Assembly: GCF_024055575.1 (NCBI RefSeq)
Contig: NZ_JAMXOE010000017.1
Location: 62,001-126,000, forward strand
From: Mucilaginibacter flavidus
GTDB lineage: Bacteria; Bacteroidota; Bacteroidia; Sphingobacteriales; Sphingobacteriaceae
Length of the DNA stretch: 64,000 nucleotides
Direction of reading: 5' to 3'
Made by a program: the position numbers and the translations under genes. Positions 40,841 through 48,984 of this stretch are shown piece after piece. Every line of letters starts with the position of its first letter. Position 1 is the first letter of the stretch. The notes beneath the pieces were generated by a model. It searched no databases. It was not told the origin of the DNA and was given only the letters and a program-made list of their open reading frames with translations.

Positions 40841-41788
40841 TTATTTCAGCAAAACCTTCGTAGCCCCATACCCAAATTTCTCCTTTCGGGCATCCATAAA
40901 CGTTTGAATCTTTTGATGCTTACCCAATAGTTTATGAATCTCGTGCCTTAAAACACCATTGCCCGCCCCGTGTATAAAAATAATCTCGGGTAATTGATGC
41001 ACAATGGCCGCATCCAGCGCTTTATGGAAAACATCAAGTTGCACCTTTAACATTTCTCCGCTATTTAAAAACTGGTAATCATCACGCAGCTTTTCAATAT
41101 GCAGATCAACTTCAGTCCTGGGCTTTTCAACTACGGCCTTTTCATCTGCCGATTGAAAAAAACTTTCCTTCAATTTTTGGGCGTCTATTACCATCTCTGG
41201 TTCATCCAGCCGAATAAGCCAACCGGCCTGGTTTAATACCGGGATAGTTTTTTTCGAACCAGAGAAATCTTTTGCTTTAAATTTTTCTGAAATAACAATT
41301 GGCGAAGGTGGTTCGGTATTGGTTTTGGTATGGTATACAATATGAAAAATCAATCGCGGCCAGAGCTGCAAGTCTGCCAGTTGTGCCGAATAGATTTTGG
41401 TAGCTGTACCCGGTGCGGCAATTCCGCCAAACTCACCCTTAAAAACAGATTGCTTCTCGGTAGTCAACGATGCCAGCAATTGAAACGAAGTATCATTAAT
41501 TAAATATAAATGCACCACCGAATTTGCCTTAGCATCGGCAACCACGCCAACATAAACCCCTTTGGCCTTAAACTCGCCTGTTGAGATGGGCTGTTCGTCA
41601 GCTTCGGCAGCCTTTTTACTTCCCGGAGCCTCGTAGCCGTGCACGGTAGTTACCTTACTGGCCAGCACCGGGATTTCAAAATCGTCTTCGCCGGTTACCC
41701 CTATCATTTGGTCGTCGATAATGCGGGTTACAAAGCCCTCCATCTTCTCGTCCACAAAACGCACAAAATCGCCTAACTTATATTTCAT
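40841..41788 (-). CDS. DUF2027-Smr domain protein (MutS2-like C-terminus)
   Basis: A 315-residue protein. Residues 1-75 hold the DUF2027 start (MKYKLGDFVRFVDEKMEGFVTRIIDD). A second domain follows about 80-175 and the C-terminal Smr domain occupies about 235-315, with the core VDLHIEKL and the loop IFIHGAGNGVLRHEIHKLL, plus GYGATKV at the end. Smr domains nick or bind nucleic acid in MutS2-like proteins. Here the ATPase part is absent, so recombination or RNA-related roles are both possible. The gene stands alone. Its upstream spacer contains an orphan minus-strand terminator. Confidence 0.9.
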   Translation of the reverse strand: MKYKLGDFVRFVDEKMEGFVTRIIDDQMIGVTGEDDFEIPVLASKVTTVHGYEAPGSKKAAEADEQPISTGEFKAKGVYVGVVADAKANSVVHLYLINDTSFQLLASLTTEKQSVFKGEFGGIAAPGTATKIYSAQLADLQLWPRLIFHIVYHTKTNTEPPSPIVISEKFKAKDFSGSKKTIPVLNQAGWLIRLDEPEMVIDAQKLKESFFQSADEKAVVEKPRTEVDLHIEKLRDDYQFLNSGEMLKVQLDVFHKALDAAIVHQLPEIIFIHGAGNGVLRHEIHKLLGKHQKIQTFMDARKEKFGYGATKVLLK

Positions 41789-41805
41789 TTTTTATGATTT
41801 CACCG

Positions 41806-41873
41806 ATTTAAATGATTACACCGATTAAGACAATCATCTTAAATCATTCAAATCGGTGTAATCCCCCAAAGCA
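41806..41873. repeat. Word repeat: TTCACCGATTTAAATGATTAC / AATCGGTG hairpin
   Basis: The phrase CACCGATTTAAATGATTACAC and its inverted form AATCATTCAAATCGGTG pair across a short loop. The repeat lies just upstream of the Smr gene start on its transcript. Confidence 0.7.
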
Positions 41874-41876
41874 AAA

Positions 41877-41903
41877 AAACCACCCGCCCAAAGGCAGATG
41901 GTT
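41877..41903 (-). terminator. Orphan rho-independent terminator on the minus strand
   Basis: Read on the minus strand, CCATCTGCC-TTTG-GGCGGGTGG folds (with G-U pairs) and is followed by TTTTTTTG. It lies upstream of the Smr gene start with no gene ending before it, so a small RNA or an attenuated leader is possible. Confidence 0.6.
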
Positions 41904-42005
41904 AGAAATTAGTTATTTAATACCCCTATTAAAATAACTGGCTGCAAATTAAAAAAATATTTATTGCACTGCAAATTTTTTCACTGTTAAATTTCTTCAT
42001 TGCTA

Positions 42006-42024
42006 TGTAACTTTTCATGTTACA
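42006..42024. promoter_or_regulatory. Inverted repeat TGTAAC-N7-GTTACA in the M1 peptidase upstream region
   Basis: TGTAACTTTTCATGTTACA has two six-base arms around seven bases. It is about 100 bases upstream of the M1 peptidase start and about 120 bases from the orphan terminator. It looks like a regulator site, but no factor can be named. Confidence 0.45.
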
Positions 42025-42120
42025 CAAACGTCTTAACGAAAATAAATCTCGCCAAATTGGTGGTTTTGCCACATTGTACAACCTTAAATCTGCATAGATT
42101 GCACACAAATTTTACATCAA

Positions 42121-43998
42121 ATGCTTAAATCAATTATCGTAGGCGTTATTTGCAGTTTGGTATTTTACCAGGCGCAGGCGCAAAACCTGTACATCCCGCG
42201 CGACGTTCAAGGCGCATTTAATAAAGGCACCCGTTCAATGGATGGCAAGCCTGGCAAAAACTACTGGCAAAACCATGCCCGGTACAATATATCCATCACC
42301 GCCCTGCCGCCTGAACGCAACATTAAAGGCGTTGAGCAGATAGTTTATTTTAACAATAGCCCGGATACGCTGAAAAGGCTTAATATGAAGCTGATACTGA
42401 ATATCCACCGCCCCGGTGCCGCACGCTTTTTTGGTGCGAACCCTGACTACCTTACACCCGGCATACAGGTCGACTCAATATTTATAAACGGCACAAAAAA
42501 ACCATGGGACAACGCACGGGCATCGCGAACCAATCAAATGGTAGGGTTAGCAAAACCATTAGCGCCACACGATTCGGTTAAACTGAATATTACCTGGCAT
42601 TTCGAGATATCAAAGGAAAGCGGCCGCGAAGGGATGATCGACTCAACCAGCTATTACCTGGCCTATTATTATCCACGTGTATCTGTTTATGACGACTACA
42701 ACGGCTGGGATACCCTGGAATTTTTAGATGCACAGGAGTTTTATAACGATTTTAACGACTATACCTTGAATGTAACCGTGCCTAAAAACTACCTGGTTTG
42801 GGCAACCGGCACCCTGCAAAATGCCAATAAAGTGCTGCAACCCGAATATGCTAAACGGCTCGAGCAATCGTTCACCAGCGATTCAACCATCCATATAGCT
42901 ACCAAAGAAGACCTGGCAAAGAAGAATATCACCGCGCAAAACGAAGTAAATACCTGGACATGGACCGCAACCAACATCAGTGATATGGCCGTTGGTGTGA
43001 GCGACCATTACGACTGGGATGCTGCCAGCGTTGTTGTTGACGATAAAACCCATCGCCGTGCAAGCATGCAGGCGGCGTTTTTAGATAGCGCAGCCGACTT
43101 TCATCATTCTGTGCAAGCAGGCCGCAATTCATTAGGCTGGCTGTCGCACAACTGGCCCGGAGTGCCCTACCCTTTCCCTAAAATGACGGCCTTCCAGGGT
43201 TTTGCCGATATGGAATACCCAATGATGGTAAATGATAGCCACCAGGATGATATTCGTTTTGCGGCATTTGTACAGGATCACGAAATTGCACACACCTGGT
43301 TCCCTTTTTATATGGGTATCAACGAAAGCCGCTACTCTTTTATGGACGAGGGCTGGGCAACTACTTTCGAATTATTGATAGGAACTGCTGAGGTTGGTAA
43401 AGAAAAAGCCGAAGCTTTATATAAACCATTCCGTGTTGAAGGCTGGATAAACGACCCATCGCAGGCTGAAGACTTGCCAATTATTGTGCCTACCAGCGAA
43501 GAAAGGGGTGGTTTCGGTAATAACGCCTACGGCAAACCCTCATTAAGTTATTTTGCATTAAAAGATATGCTGGGCGACGACCTGTTTAAAAAAGCGTTGC
43601 ATACTTATATGGATAACTGGCATGGCAAGCACCCTATCCCATGGGACTATTTCAATTCCATGAATAGCGGCTCGGGTAAAAACCTCAACTGGTTCTTTAA
43701 TAACTGGTTCTTCACCAATTATTATATCGACTTAAATTTACAGAAGGTAACAAAGGCGGCTAATGGCTATGCACTTGCTATACAAAATATAGGTGGGTTT
43801 GCAAATCCGTTTGACGTTAAAGTAACGTATGCTGATGGTACAACTGAAAGCTTCCACCAAACGCCTGCCGTTTGGGAGAAAGACCAGAAGCAAATTACAG
43901 TAAACATCAAAACCACAAAAGAAATAAAATCAGCTGTGCTTGATGGGGGTATATTTATGGATGCTGATACTACCAACAATAAATGGGAAGCAAAATAA
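42121..43998 (+). CDS. Exported M1 family metallopeptidase
   Basis: A 625-residue exported zinc aminopeptidase-like protein. Signal peptide KSIIVGVICSLVFYQAQAQ. The gluzincin site is HEIAHTW at residues 387-391 with the third ligand Glu410 in DEGWATTFE, the HEXXH-18-E spacing. The N-terminal half carries the strand domain typical of M1 enzymes; the usual exopeptidase GXMEN motif appears as GFADMEYPMM just before the site. The C-terminal part contains the end of the catalytic domain and a short strand tail (about 545-625). It would cut peptides from the N-terminus in the periplasm or outside the cell. It stands alone. Confidence 0.92.
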   Translation: MLKSIIVGVICSLVFYQAQAQNLYIPRDVQGAFNKGTRSMDGKPGKNYWQNHARYNISITALPPERNIKGVEQIVYFNNSPDTLKRLNMKLILNIHRPGAARFFGANPDYLTPGIQVDSIFINGTKKPWDNARASRTNQMVGLAKPLAPHDSVKLNITWHFEISKESGREGMIDSTSYYLAYYYPRVSVYDDYNGWDTLEFLDAQEFYNDFNDYTLNVTVPKNYLVWATGTLQNANKVLQPEYAKRLEQSFTSDSTIHIATKEDLAKKNITAQNEVNTWTWTATNISDMAVGVSDHYDWDAASVVVDDKTHRRASMQAAFLDSAADFHHSVQAGRNSLGWLSHNWPGVPYPFPKMTAFQGFADMEYPMMVNDSHQDDIRFAAFVQDHEIAHTWFPFYMGINESRYSFMDEGWATTFELLIGTAEVGKEKAEALYKPFRVEGWINDPSQAEDLPIIVPTSEERGGFGNNAYGKPSLSYFALKDMLGDDLFKKALHTYMDNWHGKHPIPWDYFNSMNSGSGKNLNWFFNNWFFTNYYIDLNLQKVTKAANGYALAIQNIGGFANPFDVKVTYADGTTESFHQTPAVWEKDQKQITVNIKTTKEIKSAVLDGGIFMDADTTNNKWEAK

Positions 43999-44006
43999 TA
44001 CCCCAT

Positions 44007-44102
44007 TTGTCATTGCTGTAAGGAACGAAGCAACCACGAACTATGCAGAACCGCTCTGTAAAGTTCGCGATTGCCGCGCTCGTTCCTCGCTCGCAATGAC
44101 AA
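44007..44102. repeat. Long inverted repeat with GTCATTGC ends
   Basis: TTGTCATTGC at the left and GCAATGACAA at the right enclose further pairs such as GGAACGAAGCAA and the right-arm CTCGTTCC. It begins about 10 bases after the M1 peptidase stop. It resembles the element at 681-827, differing in sequence between its ends. Confidence 0.75.
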
Positions 44103-44118
44103 TAAGGCGTTTTAACGA

Positions 44119-44150
44119 AGAAACCCGGCTTTTGGCCGGGTTCTTTTGTT
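44119..44150 (+). terminator. Rho-independent terminator after the M1 peptidase gene
   Basis: AACCCGGC and GCCGGGTT form an eight-bp GC-rich stem around a TTTTG loop, followed by a CTTTTG run. The gene on the other strand (YtxH) ends close by. Confidence 0.8.
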
Positions 44151-44168
44151 TTATATAATCAATTAATG

Positions 44169-44555
44169 TTAAGAATTCTGAACGGAATGGTTCAAATCAT
44201 TCGCGCCGTTTTTGGCGTTTGATTTGGCTTCTTCAAATTTGGTTTGCGCCTTATCTTTAAGGTCGTTTGCTTTTGCCTTTGCTGTTTCTACGGCGGTGTC
44301 TTTATAATCAGACACTTTGTCAGCCACCCCTGCAAACCGCGAACGGGCTTTGTCATAAACATCACTGCCGTAGTCTTTAATACCACTGCTTGCTGTTTGC
44401 GCTTTTTCCTTAGCAGCATCAACCAAATCGTTAATATACCCTGCTATATCGTCGCGTGTTTTTTCGCCTTTTTCAGGTGCTAACAATAATCCTAATGCCG
44501 CCCCTGCTGCTGCACCTATTAGTAGCGCTGCTATTACTCTTGTCTTGTCTTTCAT
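44169..44555 (-). CDS. YtxH domain protein
   Basis: A 128-residue protein with one N-terminal membrane segment (VIAALLIGAAAGAALGLLLAP, about 7-27), then a long Ala/Lys-rich amphipathic helix region (about 30-128) of LEA-like type (DAAKEKAQTASSGIKDYG, VETAKAKANDLKDKAQTKF). The YtxH family is stress-associated. It converges on the M1 gene terminator and ends in SVQNS. Confidence 0.9.
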   Translation of the reverse strand: MKDKTRVIAALLIGAAAGAALGLLLAPEKGEKTRDDIAGYINDLVDAAKEKAQTASSGIKDYGSDVYDKARSRFAGVADKVSDYKDTAVETAKAKANDLKDKAQTKFEEAKSNAKNGANDLNHSVQNS

Positions 44556-44637
44556 AAGTTTTCAATTTAGTTGAATACACTAATACAATAACAATGCCAC
44601 CGTTTTGTTTTGAGTTTTTTAAAAGAATCTTCTTCGG

Positions 44638-44720
44638 GCCTCACCTAATCCTCTCCAAAGGAGAGGACTTAACTTCGCTCTTTTTTAGAACCAGATCCTT
44701 TGGTGAGGGAAGGTTGAGGC
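44638..44720. repeat. 85-bp TIR element, copy 2 of 3 (variant)
   Basis: Same ends and inner CCTCTCC/GGAGAGG palindrome as the copy at 33495, but the second inner palindrome is degraded (CCAGATCCTTTGGTGAGG). It lies between the YtxH and cold-shock genes. Confidence 0.8.
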
Positions 44721-44726
44721 CACGAA

Positions 44727-44752
44727 AAAAGGCACCCATAAATGGATGCCTT
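44727..44752 (-). terminator. Rho-independent terminator of the cold-shock gene
   Basis: On the minus strand AAGGCATCCAT pairs with ATGGGTGCCTT and is followed by TTTTT. It lies about 25 bases after the cold-shock stop codon. Confidence 0.8.
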
Positions 44753-44776
44753 GTACGTTTAATGATTATATTATAA

Positions 44777-44971
44777 TTAAATAACCTTTACATTTACCGC
44801 ATTCAAGCCTTTTCTTCCGTTCTCTACTTCAAACTCCACTTTATCATTTTCACGGATTTCATCGATTAGACCTGTTGAATGAACAAATACGTCCTGGCCA
44901 CCAGCACTTGGTGTAATAAATCCGAACCCTTTTGTTTCATTAAAAAATTTTACTGTTCCTTCTTTTTGCAT
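44777..44971 (-). CDS. Cold-shock domain protein
   Basis: A 64-residue single-domain cold-shock protein: EGTVKFFNETKGFGFITPS (RNP1), GQDVFVHSTGL (RNP2). It binds single-stranded RNA/DNA and melts RNA structure. I chose the ATG at 44971; the longer frame adds 11 residues that include no family match. A 430-base leader or promoter spacer lies upstream and a terminator downstream. Confidence 0.93.
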   Translation of the reverse strand: MQKEGTVKFFNETKGFGFITPSAGGQDVFVHSTGLIDEIRENDKVEFEVENGRKGLNAVNVKVI

Positions 44972-45170
44972 TATTTTATTTATTAAAGTCGGCAAGGTAG
45001 GCATAATTATCCGGAACGCAAGCTTTTTGTTGGCAAGGGATTGATTAGGCTGATTAAGTGAGTGGTTGATTAAGTTGAGAAAATGAAGTCGATACTCATC
45101 GCAGTCAAATAAATCAACGTTTAATAATCGGTGAAATCACTTTCTAATCTTACTAATCCCAAAAAAGAAA

Positions 45171-45201
45171 AAAGCCCTCCAGCTCTCGCTAAACGGGCTT
45201 T
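45171..45201 (-). terminator. Orphan terminator-like hairpin upstream of the cold-shock gene
   Basis: On the minus strand AAAGCCC pairs with GGGCTTT across a 17-base loop that has its own small stem (AGCGAGAGCT), followed by TTTTCTTTTTT. There is no gene upstream on this strand within 230 bases, so it may end a leader RNA. Confidence 0.5.
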
Positions 45202-45376
45202 GCTAAATATTAATTAATCGCACAAATCGCCCCAGCGCGCAATCCTTAATCATTTAGCCACTTCTTAAATATCTTATTATCTATTCGCAAATAATACTTT
45301 GTATGCTACAGTCTTATATATTAAATACGTTGAAAAATGGCCGGAGGTTTTCTCGCGCCCTAACTTTATTTAATGC

Positions 45377-45384
45377 TATTTTTG
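45377..45384 (+). promoter_or_regulatory. Possible Bacteroidota -7 element
   Basis: TATTTTTG fits the TAnnTTTG -7 consensus, about 50 bases upstream of the HAD gene start. No good -33 TTTG is visible at 19-21 bases upstream, so this is tentative. Confidence 0.35.
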
Positions 45385-45434
45385 CGCCAAAACTATACAT
45401 GCTGTTCAAGCATCAAAACAGCTAATTTATACAA

Positions 45435-46088
45435 ATGAAGGCCTTTATATTCGACCTCAACGGCACTATGATCGACGATATGATCTACCATACCCGTGCC
45501 TGGCAAACACTTTTAAACGACGAACTTGGCGGCAATTTTACCTGGGAAGAGGTAAAACCGCAGATGTATGGAAAAAACCCTGAGGTATTGGTACGCATGT
45601 TCGGCCCCGACCGCTTCACAATGGATGAGATGAACCGGTTATCGCTGGAAAAAGAAAAGAAGTATCAAATTGAGTTTTTGCCCCATCTTAAGTTATTACC
45701 CGGACTGAACGAATTTTTAGAAAATGCTTATCAGCAGGGCATCCCCATGGCAATTGGCTCTGCAGCCATTCCTTTTAATATCGATTTTGTGCTGGATAAC
45801 CTAAACATAAGACATTACTTTAAAGTGATTGTTAGTGCCGATGATGTGGTTTTAAGTAAGCCCCACCCCGAAACTTATTTAAAGGCTGCCGATTTGTTAA
45901 ATGTAATGCCGACCGATTGTATTGTTTTTGAAGATGTACCGAAGGGTACCGAGGCAGCAGCAAATGCAGGTATGGAGGCCGTTGTAATAACAACCACCCA
46001 TGAGCAGGCAGAATTTAATTACTTAAATAACGTTATATGTTTTGCAAAAGATTTTGAGGATGCAGCAGTAAAAGCGTTGATCGACTGA
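45435..46088 (+). CDS. HAD family phosphatase (beta-phosphoglucomutase-like)
   Basis: A 217-residue HAD hydrolase with helical cap. Motif I reads FIFDLNGTMIDD, so Asp7 is the nucleophile but the second Asp of DxDGT is Asn9. Motif II is GSAA near residue 108-111 with Ser109, motif III Lys in LSKPHPETYLKAADLL and motif IV FEDVPKGTEAAANAGM. Cap and core match the beta-phosphoglucomutase/phosphoglycolate phosphatase group. The Asn in place of the acid/base Asp may change or lower activity, though I recall DxNGT in other members of this group. The start gives MKAFIFDLNGT. Confidence 0.9.
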   Translation: MKAFIFDLNGTMIDDMIYHTRAWQTLLNDELGGNFTWEEVKPQMYGKNPEVLVRMFGPDRFTMDEMNRLSLEKEKKYQIEFLPHLKLLPGLNEFLENAYQQGIPMAIGSAAIPFNIDFVLDNLNIRHYFKVIVSADDVVLSKPHPETYLKAADLLNVMPTDCIVFEDVPKGTEAAANAGMEAVVITTTHEQAEFNYLNNVICFAKDFEDAAVKALID

Positions 46089-46184
46089 TTGAAAAACAGT
46101 CGCGACAGCAAAATTGTATCAGCAAACTGAACAATTACGTACCGTAAGGAATTATATAATATATTGAACCTGTAAATCTGCTAT

Positions 46185-46952
46185 ATGAAATTAAAATATA
46201 CTTTCTTGTTACTGGGCGTTGCCATAATATTTGCGTCGTGCTCGCATGTTTACACACCTGCATTGTACCACCAGGATATTGTTTACCAGCCAAAACCAAC
46301 GTCGTTTGATACGGCGAAATCATTAACCTATGTTTCTGCCGGGGTGAATGGCTATACCAATACCAATTTTAACGATGTTTTGATAAGCGGACAACTCAAC
46401 TTAAGCCAGGGCTATGTTTTTGATGGTTTCAACGTCGCCTATGGGGGCTTCGCCGTTTTTGGCGACTACCAGAATGGCTCGAATGATAAAACCAAAGCCA
46501 ATTATTTCAGTGATAAATTTTTCGGAGCGGTTGGGGGGCGGTTCTCGATAAACGCATTTACTACCTCCGGCAGGGCAGACATCAGGTTTATAGGTATGGA
46601 AATGGCCTACAGCCATGAGTTTGGTGGCTATGCCACTTTCCGCAAAAACCTTAATACCCAGGGTGGTTATTATGTAGATCCGCGTACCGACCTTTTTTCC
46701 ATCGGCCTTACAACCGAGGTAATTTTCCATAACCGAGACGACGCCACCTTTCAACACGGCATCCGCGGATTTTTAGGCACAACCGTCGGGCACAGCAATT
46801 TGGATGATACCTACTACGCCAATGATGATGCTACTTCCAAAATGTTTCACAAAATTTTTCCAAAAGTTAGTTACTTCATCACCTTCAAAAATTACTTCGG
46901 CACGTTTGAAGCAGGAAGCAATATTTTTTTGAGGTTTGGATATAAATTTTAG
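46185..46952 (+). CDS. Outer-membrane lipoprotein-like protein of unknown function
   Basis: A 255-residue lipoprotein: leader to FASCSH, so Cys20 is the lipid site. The rest is strand-rich with Tyr/Phe/Gly alternation (YVSAGVNGYTNTNFN, YVFDGFNVAYGGFAVFGDY, AVGGRFSINAF, MEMAYSHEFGGYATF) and ends FLRFGYKF, like an outer-membrane barrel. I do not recognise a named family. It lies 97 bases after the HAD gene and converges on the SDR gene across a word repeat. Confidence 0.75.
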   Translation: MKLKYTFLLLGVAIIFASCSHVYTPALYHQDIVYQPKPTSFDTAKSLTYVSAGVNGYTNTNFNDVLISGQLNLSQGYVFDGFNVAYGGFAVFGDYQNGSNDKTKANYFSDKFFGAVGGRFSINAFTTSGRADIRFIGMEMAYSHEFGGYATFRKNLNTQGGYYVDPRTDLFSIGLTTEVIFHNRDDATFQHGIRGFLGTTVGHSNLDDTYYANDDATSKMFHKIFPKVSYFITFKNYFGTFEAGSNIFLRFGYKF

Positions 46953-47030
46953 AGCCAGGAACCAAGATTCAAGAGCCAAGGTAAAAAGAAGAATTTGAGC
47001 CTGTCTTGACTCTTGATTCTTGATTCTCTT
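46953..47030. repeat. Word repeat: GAGCCAGGAACCAAG / CTTGATTCTTGATTC
   Basis: TAGAGCCAGGAACCAAGATT and TCAAGAGCCAAGG lie opposite TCTTGACTCTTGATTCTTGA in the 78-base gap between two convergent genes, so the two ends of the gap can pair into one hairpin. It fills the whole gap and may act as a two-way terminator. Confidence 0.7.
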
Positions 47031-47747
47031 TTAAAGTCTTTTATGGATAAATTTCGGTAATTTCCAAAAGAGAAAACCGACGATGCGCCAGCGTTTGGTT
47101 ATGTAAACTACATCCCTCCTATTTTCGATAGCCATGTAAATTTGCTTTGCAGCTTTTTCTACCGATGCTACCCAAAATAAGTTCTCTCCGGCGGCCATGG
47201 CTGTATCGACAAAACCCGGGCGAATATCTGTTACATGAATAGGCAGCTTTGTGTTCTTCGCCTTTTGGCGCAAGCCCTCCAGGTAATTTATTTGATATGC
47301 TTTTGATGCAAAGTAAGCGGGAGCCTGCCTGCTGCCGCGGATACCAGCTATTGAAGTGATAGCCGCAAACTGGCCAAATGCCTGTTTCTGAAAAAAGTTA
47401 AAAGTCCAGTCTGCAACAGCCGTAAAGCCAGCGACATTTAGAGCGTTAATATCCTGTTCAACTTTACTATCGAGTTCCGGGTTGATTTTTCCGGTGCCCG
47501 AGCTTAGCACCAATAAATCCAGCCCGCCAAGTTCATCCGTCAATTGTTTTAGTTGTTGTGGAACTGAGGCGATATCGGTAACATCAAAAACCGAGACTAT
47601 AAATTGTTGAGGATTGGTGGCCTGCAGATTCAGCAGCAATTGGTCGCGCCTGCTTGTTATGCCAACCTTGTAGCCGTTTTGGGCCAACAAAACAGCAAGT
47701 TGATAGCCAATACCTGATGATGCGCCGACTACAATTGCTTTCTTCAT
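47031..47747 (-). CDS. SDR family oxidoreductase
   Basis: A 238-residue short-chain dehydrogenase/reductase. NAD(P)-binding GASSGIG at residues 8-14, an Arg-Arg in TSRRDQ that suggests NADP preference, the catalytic set Ser in ITSIAGI, Tyr and Lys in YFASK (near 151-155), and a C-terminal IRPGFVDT segment. The substrate is not readable. It starts 17 bases after lysA on the same strand. Confidence 0.9.
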   Translation of the reverse strand: MKKAIVVGASSGIGYQLAVLLAQNGYKVGITSRRDQLLLNLQATNPQQFIVSVFDVTDIASVPQQLKQLTDELGGLDLLVLSSGTGKINPELDSKVEQDINALNVAGFTAVADWTFNFFQKQAFGQFAAITSIAGIRGSRQAPAYFASKAYQINYLEGLRQKAKNTKLPIHVTDIRPGFVDTAMAAGENLFWVASVEKAAKQIYMAIENRRDVVYITKRWRIVGFLFWKLPKFIHKRL

Positions 47748-47764
47748 TTGTTGTTGTTTAAAAA

Positions 47765-48964
47765 CTATTCTCCCGAATAAACACTGCTGACCCTGTCCCT
47801 CAAGTTATAACTTGAGGCCATCACCTCGCCATACGCGCCGGCGGTGCGCACGGCAATCAAATCTCCGCGGAAAGACTCGGGCAACTCCACATCTTTTTGA
47901 AAACAGTCAGTACTTTCACATATCGGCCCAACCACGTCATATTTTATCAAGTCCTGAGTCAACTCTTTTCCGACTTCAGACTTCCGACTTCCGACTTCCG
48001 ACTCCCCCCGACTAATATTCTCTATCAAATGATACGCTTGGTAAAGCATCGGCCTTATCAGTTCGGTCATACCGGCGTCAAGCACTAAAAAGTTCTTCTT
48101 TTGGCCGTTTTTAACATACAGGACTCTCGATATTAAGGTGGCGCATTGGCCAACCAAGGCCCTGCCTAATTCAAAGTGAACCTCCTGCCCCGGACGAACA
48201 TTGAGGAACTGTTTAAATACTTTAAAATAGCTCTCAAAATCGCTGATGCCGTTGGTATCCGGGTGATGGTAGTCAATTCCAAGTCCACCGCCGGTGTTCA
48301 GCACTTTTACTGCAAAACCGTGGTCTTCAAACCAGTCCTGTATTTCATTTATACGGTTACAAAGGTTCTTATAAACCTCCATATCTGTTATTTGCGAACC
48401 GATGTGAAAGTGTATGCCTAAAAATTGCAGGTTAGGGCATTTACGCAGCGCATCGGCAACTTCGGGCAGTTGCCAGGTGTTGATGCCGAATTTATTTTCA
48501 TCGAGCCCCGTTGTTATAAAATGATGGGTATGCGCATCAACATTCGGGTTTATACGGATGGCTATTTTGGCCACTTTGCTTTTAGCCCTTGCCAGCTCGT
48601 CAATCACAAATAATTCCTGAACAGACTCCGCATTAAAGCAAAAAATATCCTCATCAAGCGCAAGGTTAATCTCCTTGTCCGATTTTCCTACACCGGCAAA
48701 CACCACTTTTTCCTTGCCAAAACCATGGGCAATGGCGGCTTTAACCTCGTTGCCGCTCACACAATCGGCCCCAAAACCATAGGCCTTTATCATATCAAGC
48801 ACCCGGGGGTTAAAGTTTGCCTTCATGGCGTAATGCACATGAAAACCATGCTTTGACGATGCCGCACGGCAAGCATCTAAAGTGTTGCGCAAAACATCGA
48901 GGTGATAATAATAGAAAGGCGTTTCTAATTGCTGAAAACGGGATATGGTATTTGTGTTGAACAT
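47765..48964 (-). CDS. lysA: Diaminopimelate decarboxylase
   Basis: A 399-residue fold-III PLP enzyme that decarboxylates meso-diaminopimelate to lysine, the last step of the DAP pathway. PLP Lys48 is in VHYAMKANFNP; other motifs are FGADCVSGNE, FHIGSQI, LNTGGGLGIDY (PLP phosphate loop), ELGRALVGQ and PICESTD with the active-site Cys. A loop before KYDVVGP has about 17 extra residues (SEVGSRKSEVGKEL) read from an in-frame TTCCGAC word repeat (47952-48012), which should lie on the surface. The start at 48964 gives FNTNTISRFQQLETPFYYY. It follows lysC, so lysine synthesis genes are paired here. Confidence 0.93.
   Translation of the reverse strand: MFNTNTISRFQQLETPFYYYHLDVLRNTLDACRAASSKHGFHVHYAMKANFNPRVLDMIKAYGFGADCVSGNEVKAAIAHGFGKEKVVFAGVGKSDKEINLALDEDIFCFNAESVQELFVIDELARAKSKVAKIAIRINPNVDAHTHHFITTGLDENKFGINTWQLPEVADALRKCPNLQFLGIHFHIGSQITDMEVYKNLCNRINEIQDWFEDHGFAVKVLNTGGGLGIDYHHPDTNGISDFESYFKVFKQFLNVRPGQEVHFELGRALVGQCATLISRVLYVKNGQKKNFLVLDAGMTELIRPMLYQAYHLIENISRGESEVGSRKSEVGKELTQDLIKYDVVGPICESTDCFQKDVELPESFRGDLIAVRTAGAYGEVMASSYNLRDRVSSVYSGE
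47952..48012. repeat. In-frame word repeat inside lysA (TTCCGAC phrase)
   Basis: On the plus strand the phrase GACTTCCGACTTCCGACTT is reiterated, with GACTTCAGA and CTGAGTCAACTC variants. In the minus frame it codes SEVGSRKSEVGKEL. The length keeps the lysA frame, so the insertion is tolerated. It is the clearest case of the word class entering a coding sequence. Confidence 0.8.
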
Positions 48965-48984
48965 TGTAATTTGTTTCGTTGTTT

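Larger units (their letters stand above)
44972..45434. other. 463-base spacer between cold-shock and HAD genes
   Basis: No gene. It holds the phrase GGATTGATTAGGCTGATTAA and variants (about 45038-45080) and a short inverted word near 45110-45160. A hairpin with a T tract on the minus strand is at 45171-45201 (next entry). The last 150 bases are AT-rich and hold a possible TATTTTTG element at 45377-45384. Cold-shock genes often have long leaders, so part of the spacer may be the cold-shock 5' untranslated region. Confidence 0.5.
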
